In this document: piece by piece, positions 1-5,822 of the stretch
Numbering within the stretch: position 1 is the first letter of the stretch
Layout of the letters: every line of letters starts with the position of its first letter
Assembly (NCBI GenBank): GCA_023415725.1
Contig: JAEZJR010000195.1
Span: 1 to 11,292 of the forward strand
DNA: 11,292 nt
Origin: Acidobacteriota bacterium
GTDB lineage: Bacteria; Acidobacteriota; Blastocatellia; Pyrinomonadales; Pyrinomonadaceae
Direction: 5' to 3'
Notes under the pieces: model-generated
What the model was told of the DNA's origin: nothing
The model's database searches: none
What the model saw: only the letters and a program-made list of their open reading frames with translations
Program-made: the position numbers and the translations under genes

Positions 1-18
1 CGATGCTTCCGGTACAAG

Positions 19-348
19 TCACGCCTGTTCGAGGCCGTTTTTCAGTTTCGTGAGTAATTCAACATTGTGGGAGGCGTACTTGTTTATCCAGCGGTCGTAG
101 ATCTCGCGGATGGGGACGGAATTCAGATAGTTCCACTTAAAACGGCCTTCTTTTTTGGTGAACACAAGGCCGGCTTTTTCGAGCACGCCGAGGTGCTGCA
201 TCACGGTGCAGCGGTCGAGGGAACCTTCAAAATGGGAGCAGATATCGCCGGTGGTCCGAGGGTCTTCTTTCAAAAGGTCGAGGATCTCTCGGCGCCGGCT
301 GTCGGCGAGAGCTTTGTAGACGAGATCGTCGTTTCTCACTCTTGACAT
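19..348 (-). CDS. ArsR-family winged-helix transcriptional repressor
   Basis: The 109-residue product has the compact winged-helix fold of ArsR/SmtB repressors. An N-terminal helix (about 8-26, with ALADSRRREILDLL) resembles the family opening 'ALADPTRRxIL'. The recognition helix region is at about 45-62 (DRCTVMQHLGVLEKAGLV), followed by a basic wing (TKKEGRFKWNYLN). No clustered Cys/His metal site is seen, so this is probably not a metal sensor. The neighbour is a divergent SRPBCC-domain gene, a pairing common for the ArsR subgroup that controls an adjacent AHSA1/SRPBCC gene. I chose ATG at 348 because the family homology starts there. ATG at 366 (adding MLQSYN) is possible. A longer open frame back to 438 runs through a heptad repeat and is unlikely to be coding. 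No clear Shine-Dalgarno sequence is present. The ligand is unknown. Confidence 0.85.
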   Translation of the reverse strand: MSRVRNDDLVYKALADSRRREILDLLKEDPRTTGDICSHFEGSLDRCTVMQHLGVLEKAGLVFTKKEGRFKWNYLNSVPIREIYDRWINKYASHNVELLTKLKNGLEQA

Positions 349-366
349 GTTATAAGATTGTAACAT
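347..366. promoter_or_regulatory. candidate operator palindrome at the arsR-like start
   Basis: The sequence is a perfect 6-8-6 inverted repeat, ATGTTA-N8-TAACAT, overlapping the start of the ArsR-like gene. The two candidate ATG starts on the minus strand (348 and 366) fall in its two arms. Dimeric winged-helix repressors commonly bind such dyads, so autorepression and control of the divergent SRPBCC gene is a reasonable inference. Six-base arms are short and could occur by chance in AT-rich sequence. Confidence 0.4.
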
Positions 367-383
367 ATACTCAGCGCCCGTGC

Positions 384-425
384 CAGTAGGCGGTAGGCGG
401 TAGGCAGTAAGCAGTAAGCAGTGGA
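384..425. repeat. six tandem heptads in the divergent intergenic region
   Basis: Six consecutive 7-bp units read CAGTAGG, CGGTAGG, CGGTAGG, CAGTAAG, CAGTAAG and CAGTGGA. They lie between the ArsR-like and SRPBCC starts, 43 bp upstream of the SRPBCC ATG. The units resemble, in unit length and CAGT core, the heptanucleotide STRR repeats known from filamentous cyanobacteria. Unit gain or loss would shift promoter spacing by 7 bp. Confidence 0.85.
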
Positions 426-457
426 CGTTTCTTGGCAATTAAATCTGGCATAGATAC

Positions 458-462
458 AGGAG
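458..462 (+). promoter_or_regulatory. Shine-Dalgarno site for the SRPBCC gene
   Basis: AGGAG lies 5 nt before the ATG at 468. This fixes the start at 468 rather than at an in-frame upstream codon at 432 that lies beside the heptad array. It is one of only two convincing ribosome binding sites in the window. Confidence 0.75.
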
Positions 463-467
463 TAATT

Positions 468-977
468 ATGGAACTTAAATTCAAAGTGCAGACGAAGATA
501 CAGAAACCGGTGGCGGAGGTTTTCGATGCGGTGTACAACCCCTCAAAGCTGAGCGGATACTTTACGAACGGCGGGGCGAGTGCGCCGTTAGATGAAGGGA
601 CGACCGTGGAGTGGGCATTCGCGGATAATCCGGGCGATGAGAAACACAAGTTTCCTGTGAAGGTGTCGAGGGTCATTCCAAATGAGCTGATCGAATTGAA
701 TTGGGAAGGGGCCAAGGGTTTGTTCACGAAGGTGGAGATGCAATTCGACGCGGACGGGCCCGACGAAACGATCGTGCGGATAAGCGAGACGGGATGGCGG
801 GAAACGCAAGACGACCTGAACAGCTCTTACCTGAACTGCATGGGCTGGTCGCAGATGCTGTCAGCGATGAAGGCGTATGTGGAACACGGCATCGACGTGC
901 GGAAGGGCGCGTACACAGGGCTGTATAAGTCGTCGGAACACCACGGAACGGCCGAAGAGAAGTCCGCGGTCCAGTGA
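468..977 (+). CDS. SRPBCC (AHSA1/START-like) domain protein
   Basis: The 169-residue product opens with a typical SRPBCC beta strand and helix (IQKPVAEVFDAVYNPSKLSGYF, about 11-32). It continues through alternating strands (TTVEWAF, FPVKVSRVIPNELIELNW, TKVEMQF, TIVRISETGW). It ends in a long C-terminal helix (about 117-140, LNSSYLNCMGWSQMLSAMKAYVEHG) that packs over the hydrophobic cavity in this fold. Bacterial AHSA1-type proteins bind small hydrophobic ligands or act in stress responses, but no specific ligand can be deduced. No signal peptide is seen, so it is probably cytosolic. It is divergent from an ArsR-family gene that probably represses it. The last 20 residues are polar and probably disordered. 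Confidence 0.85.
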   Translation: MELKFKVQTKIQKPVAEVFDAVYNPSKLSGYFTNGGASAPLDEGTTVEWAFADNPGDEKHKFPVKVSRVIPNELIELNWEGAKGLFTKVEMQFDADGPDETIVRISETGWRETQDDLNSSYLNCMGWSQMLSAMKAYVEHGIDVRKGAYTGLYKSSEHHGTAEEKSAVQ

Positions 978-1189
978 TCGCTAGTATTTTTAGTTTTACG
1001 TGCGAAAGTGAAGTCGGACATACCTTTTTGTGCCCTTTATGAACAGCTTTGTGTCCTTTGTGTGAACCATTTGCTTTTTAACACAAAGGGCACAAAGGGT
1101 AGACACAGAGGGCCACGGAGATGTTGTGTTCAAACGATTCCGCTTGTTCTGAGTGTCCCGGCTACTGATAATTTGCTAAATTCTCGGTA
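978..1189. other. intergenic region upstream of nadB
   Basis: This 212-bp stretch contains no convincing gene. It holds a long imperfect hairpin (1047-1097) and a 13-base word, CAGAGGGCCACGG, at 1106-1118 that recurs at 2984-2996 on the other side of nadB. I found no clear promoter or ribosome binding site before nadB. Confidence 0.6.
1047..1097. repeat. long hairpin made of tandem CACAAAGG-type words
   Basis: The left arm 1047-1066 and right arm 1078-1097 pair at 18 of 20 positions across an 11-nt loop. Each arm is two copies of a roughly 9-nt word (right arm ACACAAAGG then GCACAAAGG). The right side continues into related degenerate words (GACACAGAGGGCCACGGAG). No T-run follows on the plus strand, so a role as intrinsic terminator of the SRPBCC gene is only possible. 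Confidence 0.8.
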
Positions 1190-2782
1190 ATGTCTTTGGT
1201 CACGGACTTTATCGTCGTCGGCAGCGGGGTGGCTGGGCTGAGGGCCTCGATCGCGCTTGCGGAGCGGGGTGCGGACGTGACCGTGCTCACGAAGGACAAG
1301 GCGAGCGAATCGAATACCGAATACGCCCAGGGCGGGGTCGCGGTCGTGCTCTCCGAGGATGACCAGGCGGCCCTGCACGAGGGCGACACGCTCGTGGCCG
1401 GTGCGGGGCTGTGCGACGAACGCGCGGTCGAGACGCTCGTTACCGAAGGCACCAAATACATCAAACAACTGATCGACTGGGGGACCGAGTTCGACCGCGA
1501 GGGCGGGAAACTCGTCTTCACGCAGGAGGCGGCGCATTCGCGGCGGCGGATCCTGCACGCGCACGGGGATTCGACCGGTGCGGAGTTCGTGCGCTCGCTG
1601 ATCGCGAGGGCGAGACAGGAAAAGACGATCAACCTGTTGCCGTTCGCGAATACGGAGAGCCTGATCGTCGAGGGCGAGCGATGCACTGGCGTGCGGTTCC
1701 TCGATCCGATCCTCCGCTCGCCCCGTGAGATCCGCGGCAAGGCGGTGATCATGTGCACGGGCGGCGCCGGGCAGCTTTACCTGCACACGACGAACCCGCC
1801 GGTGGCGACGGGCGACGGTATGGCGATGGCGTATTTCGCCGGGGCCGAGATGGCGGACATGGAGTTCATCCAGTTCCACCCGACGGCGTTGAGCATCGAG
1901 GGGGCACCGCGTTTCCTTTTGAGCGAGGCGATGCGCGGCGAAGGCGGGATATTGCGGAACGATCTCGGCGAGCGTTTCATGGAACGTTACGACGAGCGGC
2001 TGGAACTGGCTCCGAGAGATATCGTTTCACGCTCGATCGTCGCGGAGATGCGGCGGACGGGGGCACGGCATGTGTTTCTGGACATGACCGCTCTCGATGA
2101 AGAATTCCTCCGGCATCGCTTCCCGAAGATATTCGAAACCTGTGCGGCCTACGGACTGAACATCGCGAAGGACATGCTGCCGGTCTCGCCCGCCTCGCAT
2201 TACTGCATGGGAGGGATCAGGACGGACCTGCATGGGCGATCGACGGTGCCGGGGCTTTATGCCGCTGGAGAGGTCGCTTGCACGGGTGTGCACGGGGCGA
2301 ATCGGTTGGCGTCGAACTCGCTGCTTGAAGGATTGGTCTTCGGAGCGAGAGCGGGGGAGGCAGCGGCGGAGGATAGTGGTCAGTTGTCGGTGGTCAGTGG
2401 TCAGTTTGGAGCTTCCTTTGGTTCCGCAGTCCGCAGTCCGCAGTCCGCACTTTCCACGGCGGTGCGGAAACGTGTGAAGCGTGTGATGTGGGAACGTGTC
2501 GGGATCCTGCGCGACCGCGAATCGCTTCGGCGGGCGATAGCGGAATTCGAGCAGATCGAGCGGTCCAATCTTTCGACATCGTCTCGCAATTTCGTGACGC
2601 TTGCGCTGCTCGTCGCACGGGCTGCGTTATGGCGCGAAGAATCAAGAGGCGGACATTTCCGAAGCGACTTTCCTGAGCAGAGGGAAGAATGGCGGGTACA
2701 TTCGATCCAGCAGACCGGGAAAGAGATCAGTTCCTCCGGCAAAATCGATTTTACTGTCGATTCCGTCACATCGGCATATTGA
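1190..2782 (+). CDS. nadB: L-aspartate oxidase
   Basis: This FAD enzyme oxidises L-aspartate to iminoaspartate, the first step of de novo NAD synthesis; NadA would then make quinolinate. The 530 residues are close to the usual NadB length. Visible features are the FAD-binding GSGVAG (11-16), the SNTEYAQGGVAV loop (41-52), the HPTAL...RFLLSEAMRGEGG active-site stretch (230-253), HYCMGGI (337-343) and the flavin-binding HGANRLASNSLLEG (368-381). The C-terminal helical domain begins near 427 (KRVKRVMWERVGILR). Fumarate reductase or SdhA is excluded by the NadB-specific C-terminus. Between the two domains, residues about 395-423 (including SGQLSVVSGQ and AVRSPQSA) are translated from heptad repeats and are not part of the conserved fold. 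No Shine-Dalgarno sequence precedes the ATG. No nadA or nadC is in the window. Confidence 0.95.
   Translation: MSLVTDFIVVGSGVAGLRASIALAERGADVTVLTKDKASESNTEYAQGGVAVVLSEDDQAALHEGDTLVAGAGLCDERAVETLVTEGTKYIKQLIDWGTEFDREGGKLVFTQEAAHSRRRILHAHGDSTGAEFVRSLIARARQEKTINLLPFANTESLIVEGERCTGVRFLDPILRSPREIRGKAVIMCTGGAGQLYLHTTNPPVATGDGMAMAYFAGAEMADMEFIQFHPTALSIEGAPRFLLSEAMRGEGGILRNDLGERFMERYDERLELAPRDIVSRSIVAEMRRTGARHVFLDMTALDEEFLRHRFPKIFETCAAYGLNIAKDMLPVSPASHYCMGGIRTDLHGRSTVPGLYAAGEVACTGVHGANRLASNSLLEGLVFGARAGEAAAEDSGQLSVVSGQFGASFGSAVRSPQSALSTAVRKRVKRVMWERVGILRDRESLRRAIAEFEQIERSNLSTSSRNFVTLALLVARAALWREESRGGHFRSDFPEQREEWRVHSIQQTGKEISSSGKIDFTVDSVTSAY
2375..2405 (+). repeat. heptad array AGTGGTC inside nadB
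   Basis: Four 7-bp units (AGTGGTC, AGTTGTC, GGTGGTC, AGTGGTC) plus a partial AGT encode SGQLSVVSGQ in the nadB frame. The array sits in the linker between the FAD domain and the C-terminal helical domain. Confidence 0.9.
2423..2449 (+). repeat. heptad array TCCGCAG inside nadB
   Basis: Three exact copies of TCCGCAG and a six-base partial copy encode AVRSPQSA in the nadB frame. It lies 17 bp after the AGTGGTC array, in the same inter-domain linker. Confidence 0.9.
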
Positions 2783-2820
2783 TCGAACCTGATCCTTGGC
2801 ATGTGAATCTCAGTTCCTTT

Positions 2821-2958
2821 CCGTGCATTCCGTGTTTTCCGTGGTTCAGATCTTTTCTTCTTGTTCTTCTTGTTCTGTGGTTAAAATTCGTAACCACAGA
2901 ACAAGAAGAACAAGAAGAATCACACGGAAAGAAGGAAGAGGATCCACGGAATGCACGG
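2821..2958. repeat. nested long palindrome with GAACAAGAA words
   Basis: The inner arms 2855-2883 and 2891-2919 are a perfect 29-bp inverted repeat around a 7-nt loop. They are built from tandem 9-nt AACAAGAAG units capped by AACCACAG. The outer arms 2821-2834 and 2945-2958 are a second perfect 14-bp inverted repeat (CCGTGCATTCCGTG). The material between inner and outer arms pairs poorly. No T-run follows the inner stem. The structure lies downstream of nadB and would form a very stable hairpin in RNA. Confidence 0.9.
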
Positions 2959-3014
2959 AATTGTACGGAAAGGTGAACGTGGTCAGAGGGCCACGGTGAA
3001 TGATCTGTTTTCCG

Positions 3015-3032
3015 TTCCTATTGTTCTGTGGT
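3015..3032 (+). repeat. unpaired copy of the palindrome inner arm
   Basis: These 18 bases match 2864-2881 at 16 positions, ending in TTGTTCTGTGGT. There is no matching opposite arm nearby. It looks like a decayed half of a second repeat element. Confidence 0.65.
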
Positions 3033-3083
3033 AGAACTAATCCAATTCCGGTTTTCAATAGCTAACAACTCGTCCCGATAGAT

Positions 3084-4676
3084 ATGCGCAATGTAACAAC
3101 GTTGAATCTTGCGTCCGCGGTGTCGCACCATGCAAAGCTTGCACCGCAGAAAGAGGCGATCGTGTGGAACGACACGAGGCTGACCTACGGGCAACTCGAT
3201 GCGATGTCGAACAGGGTCGCGAACGCGTTGACGGAGATGGGGATCGGATATGGGGATAAGGTCGCGTTGAACTGCCCGAACCTGCCGTATTTCCCGATCG
3301 TGTATTACGGCATCATGAAGGCGGGAGCGGTCGTTGTTCCGCTGTGCGTGCTGTTTACGGCAAGGGAGATCGAGTATCAGCTTCGCGATTCGGACGCGAA
3401 GGCGGTGTTCGTTTTCGAAGGGACGGAAGAGCTTAAGATGGGGCGGCACACGAAGGATGCGTTCGACCGCGTCGAAAGTTGTGAGCACCTCATCGTGATG
3501 ACGAAGGATCCCGCAGGTGCTTCGCCGATCGAAGGGCACAAGACGCTCGGTCAGGTGATGTTCACGCATTCGGATAAGTTCGAGATGTACCCGACGGCCT
3601 CGGACGACACATGCGCGATCCTATACACCTCGGGGACGACAGGGCAGCCGAAAGGGGCGGAATTGACGCACCTGAACATCTGGTCGAACGCGGTCACGAC
3701 ATACAGCAGCCACCTACCTAATATCGATTTCACCGACGGCGAGCAGAAAACGGTGCTGATCACCTTGCCACTCTACCACACGACCGGGCAGACAGTGCAG
3801 ATGAACACGCACATCTATGCGGGGAACCGCGTGGTGCTGCTGCCGCGATTCGAGCCGAAAACGACGCTCGACGCCATGGTGAAGGAGAAGGTGAATTTCT
3901 GGATCGGTGTGCCGACGATGTACTGGTCGCTGCTGAAATACGCGGAGGAATCAGGCGAGGACATCAGCGGCGTGAAGGAGAACATGAAGGTGTGCACCTC
4001 AGGCGGGGCACCGATGCCGGTCGAGGTGATGAAGGCGTTCGAGGAGAAGTTCGGCGTGAAGGTGCGTGAGGGGTACGGGTTGAGCGAGACCTCGCCGCTG
4101 GCGTGCTTCAATCATTTCGAGAAGCCGTCGAAGCCCGGGACCGTCGGGCAGGCGATCTATGGCGTCGAGGTGATCTGCGGCGATGAAAATGATAAGGAAG
4201 TGCCGCGTGGTGAGAGGGGCGAGATATTGATCCGCGGCACGAACATAATGAAGGGCTACTACAAACGGCCCGAGGCGACCGAAGAGGCGTTCAGGAACGG
4301 GTGGTTCCACACGGGCGACATCGGGATCATGGACGAGGAGGGGTATCTCTCGATCGTCGACCGGAAGAAGGACATGATCCTGCGCGGCGGGTATAACGTT
4401 TACCCGCGGGAACTCGAGGAGATCATTATGACGCATCCGGCAGTCTCGCTCTGTGCGGTGATCGGGGTGCCGGACGACCGGATGGGCGAGGAGGTGAAGG
4501 CGTATCTCGTGCTCAAAGAAGGAGCACAGCTTTCCGACGCGGCTTTCATCGATTGGTGCAAGGAGCGGATGGCGGCGAACAAGTATCCGCGTTACGTCGA
4601 TTTTCGCGATAGCCTCCCGATAGGGAACACGGGGAAGATCTCCAAACTCGTCTTGCGGCAGGAACTGAAACACTAA
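3084..4676 (+). CDS. long-chain acyl-CoA synthetase (AMP-forming)
   Basis: This class I adenylate-forming enzyme activates a carboxylic acid with ATP and transfers it to CoA. Its 530 residues show the canonical core motifs in order: YTSGTTGQPKG phosphate loop (181-191), LPLYHTTGQ (228-236), YGLSETSP (331-338), GWFHTGDIG (406-414), and the hinge region DRKKDMILRGGYNVYPRELEE (426-446). It ends with the GNTGKISK segment, whose Lys518 is the expected catalytic lysine of the C-terminal domain. The FadD-like spacing and KDMILRGGYNVYP signature favour a medium- to long-chain fatty acyl-CoA ligase, but chain length cannot be read from sequence. No transmembrane segment is apparent. The start at 3084 lacks a clear Shine-Dalgarno sequence but gives the normal family N-terminus. 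Confidence 0.92.
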   Translation: MRNVTTLNLASAVSHHAKLAPQKEAIVWNDTRLTYGQLDAMSNRVANALTEMGIGYGDKVALNCPNLPYFPIVYYGIMKAGAVVVPLCVLFTAREIEYQLRDSDAKAVFVFEGTEELKMGRHTKDAFDRVESCEHLIVMTKDPAGASPIEGHKTLGQVMFTHSDKFEMYPTASDDTCAILYTSGTTGQPKGAELTHLNIWSNAVTTYSSHLPNIDFTDGEQKTVLITLPLYHTTGQTVQMNTHIYAGNRVVLLPRFEPKTTLDAMVKEKVNFWIGVPTMYWSLLKYAEESGEDISGVKENMKVCTSGGAPMPVEVMKAFEEKFGVKVREGYGLSETSPLACFNHFEKPSKPGTVGQAIYGVEVICGDENDKEVPRGERGEILIRGTNIMKGYYKRPEATEEAFRNGWFHTGDIGIMDEEGYLSIVDRKKDMILRGGYNVYPRELEEIIMTHPAVSLCAVIGVPDDRMGEEVKAYLVLKEGAQLSDAAFIDWCKERMAANKYPRYVDFRDSLPIGNTGKISKLVLRQELKH

Positions 4677-4759
4677 CGGCTTCTTGAGAGGATCAGGTCG
4701 GCTAATCTGTGCCGGACTTTGAATAGGCGGTGATATTTCGTCAAACTAGCAACAAGGCT

Positions 4760-5119
4760 ATGTTTCGAGCGAAAATCACCGCCATCATCGTTTTCCTCGC
4801 TTTAGCGGGGGCGGCCTGTATCAATTCGACCGCTACCGGACCCTACACGATCGCCAAGAGCAAAGACCTCGACGCTTCGCTATTCCGTCAGAACTGTGCC
4901 ATCTGCCATGGCATGGAGGCGACGGGCAAAACCCTGCAGGACGGCACCGTCGTTCCTTCATTACGCGAGGGGGAATTCAAGTTCAAAACGGAAGCCGAGA
5001 TCTACAACCAGATCGCCAACGGCGGCAACGGGATGAACCCCTTCCGCGGGCAACTCTCAGATAAAGAGATCCGGGCTCTCACATCGCTGGTCCACGACAA
5101 GTTAAGAAACCAAAAGTAA
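4760..5119 (+). CDS. exported monoheme cytochrome c (class I)
   Basis: The 119-residue product begins with a hydrophobic export signal (about 5-19, KITAIIVFLALAGAA) and Cys20, which may be a lipidation site although the lipobox is imperfect. The mature part has one heme-attachment motif, C46-A-I-C49-H50, with His50 as axial ligand. Met92 in GGNGMNPF is the likely distal ligand, followed by the usual C-terminal helix (LSDKEIRALTSLVHDKL). It therefore carries electrons in the periplasm, perhaps attached to a membrane. The partner is unknown and no oxidase or reductase gene is adjacent. A GTG at 4730 would add 10 residues before the signal, but ATG at 4760 gives a better export signal. A REP-like hairpin starts one base after the stop codon. 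Confidence 0.87.
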   Translation: MFRAKITAIIVFLALAGAACINSTATGPYTIAKSKDLDASLFRQNCAICHGMEATGKTLQDGTVVPSLREGEFKFKTEAEIYNQIANGGNGMNPFRGQLSDKEIRALTSLVHDKLRNQK

Positions 5120-5120
5120 G

Positions 5121-5145
5121 CGGAACGCGGACATTCCTGTCCGCA
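5121..5145 (+). repeat. REP-like hairpin, left copy
   Basis: The sequence has CGGAAC followed by the hairpin GCGGACA-TTCC-TGTCCGC. It is the exact reverse complement of 5793-5817. It starts 1 nt after the cytochrome c stop codon and could protect or end that transcript, though no T-run follows. Confidence 0.88.
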
Positions 5146-5167
5146 GTTACGTGGCCGAAGAAAAGCT

Positions 5168-5764
5168 ATGGAGGAACGAAGGCGCTGGCACACCAGAGGT
5201 TATCTTCCACATTTCGACGGTGAAGTTTGCCAGTTCATCACGCTCCGTTTGGCCGACTCGTTGCCGCAGGCCATACTAAATCGACTCGAGGAAGAGACTA
5301 AAGCGAATAAGCTAGAGAAGTTCTACGCTCGAGAAAAGCAGATCAGGATCGAGGAGTTTCTCGATAAAGGGGCGGGGGAGTGCTTGTTTGGCGTACCGGT
5401 CTTTGCGGAGTTAGTCGTCGAGGCGCTCTTTTATTTCCATGGTGTTCGGTACTTAACCTACGCACTGGTAATAATGCCGAATCACGTGCACTGGCTTATG
5501 AGACCGCTCGAGGGATGGGCACTTTCGGATATAATCAAGACCCTCAAAGGGAGCACTGCTTACCTGATCAACAAGAAATTAGGGCGAAAAGGGACAGTTT
5601 GGATGCCAGATTATTTCGACCGATATATTCGTGATTCAGAACACTTTGAACGGGCGGTCAGGTATATTGAGAACAATCCGGTGAAGGCCAGGCTGTGCCT
5701 TTCGCCGCAAGACTGGCCATATAGTTATGCCAGTCCTGGATTGAGGAACAGGCTAGTGCGGTAA
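5168..5764 (+). CDS. REP-associated tyrosine transposase (RAYT, Y1/HUH family)
   Basis: The 198-residue product has the HUH nuclease signature MPNHVHWL (103-110, His106 and His108 as metal ligands). A C-terminal block follows, DYFDRYIRDSEHFERAVRYIENNPVKAR (148-175); ENNPVKA is a hallmark of RAYTs. The nucleophilic tyrosine is probably Tyr149 or Tyr153. The N-terminus (RGYLPHFDGEVCQFITLRLADSLP) is the usual RAYT opening with the first beta strand. Length is normal and nothing is broken, so the enzyme is probably active. RAYTs cut and join single-stranded REP hairpins; the flanking REP pair is the likely cognate substrate. ATG at 5168 is taken as start because the conserved opening follows directly. 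Confidence 0.92.
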   Translation: MEERRRWHTRGYLPHFDGEVCQFITLRLADSLPQAILNRLEEETKANKLEKFYAREKQIRIEEFLDKGAGECLFGVPVFAELVVEALFYFHGVRYLTYALVIMPNHVHWLMRPLEGWALSDIIKTLKGSTAYLINKKLGRKGTVWMPDYFDRYIRDSEHFERAVRYIENNPVKARLCLSPQDWPYSYASPGLRNRLVR

Positions 5765-5792
5765 ATCAGATTTGTAAGGGGAGCAAAAGGGG

Positions 5793-5817
5793 TGCGGACA
5801 GGAATGTCCGCGTTCCG
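5793..5817 (-). repeat. REP-like hairpin, right copy
   Basis: This is the exact reverse complement of 5121-5145, with stem GCGGACA-GGAA-TGTCCGC reading on the plus strand. It ends 5 nt before the ATG of the epimerase gene, so the hairpin occupies the place where a ribosome binding site would be. Its loop contains the only purine-rich stretch (AGGAA) upstream of that start. Confidence 0.88.
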
Positions 5818-5822
5818 TTGAT

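Larger units (their letters stand above)
2783..3083. other. repeat-filled intergenic region between nadB and the acyl-CoA synthetase
   Basis: This 301-bp stretch holds no supportable gene. Open frames through it translate palindromic repeat DNA and are low-complexity. It contains a nested palindrome (2821-2958), the word shared with the region upstream of nadB (2984-2996) and a third, unpaired copy of the inner arm (3015-3032). No promoter could be assigned to the downstream gene. Confidence 0.75.
5121..5817 (+). mobile_element. RAYT gene framed by inverted REP-like hairpins
   Basis: A REP-associated tyrosine transposase gene (5168-5764) is enclosed by a perfect 25-bp inverted repeat (5121-5145 and 5793-5817). 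Each copy contains its own 7-bp stem with a 4-nt loop (GCGGACA-TTCC-TGTCCGC on the left). The unit begins 1 nt after the cytochrome stop codon and ends 5 nt before the next start codon. RAYTs are related to IS200/IS605 transposases but are normally stationary single-copy genes that act on REP sequences, so 'element' here means the gene plus its cognate REPs, not a proven mobile unit. Confidence 0.75.

Noticed and set aside
1..18. End of another gene at the left edge
   Set aside because: Eighteen bases are too few to support any call.
384..425. CRISPR array or direct-repeat attachment site
   Set aside because: Units are contiguous 7-mers with no spacers, and no cas gene or integrase is present.
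432..467. Upstream in-frame start for the SRPBCC protein
   Set aside because: The AGGAG at 458-462 serves the ATG at 468, and the extra 12 residues are not part of the fold.
371..727. Minus-strand open frame overlapping the SRPBCC gene and heptads
   Set aside because: It is antisense to a recognised domain, and its C-terminal end is translated heptad repeat (LLTAYCLPPTAY).
1130..1879. Open frame of about 249 codons on the minus strand across nadB
   Set aside because: It is antisense to conserved NadB motifs, has an Arg/His-rich composition typical of a GC-rich shadow frame, and matches no family I know.
2796..2999. Small open frames through the palindrome after nadB (for example reading SSCSSCSVV or TRRTRRI)
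   Set aside because: They translate repeat words, have no ribosome binding site, and the same DNA is palindromic.
3999..4673. Open frame of about 224 codons on the minus strand across the acyl-CoA synthetase
   Set aside because: It is a shadow of a strongly conserved gene, with a low-information Arg/Leu/His-rich translation.
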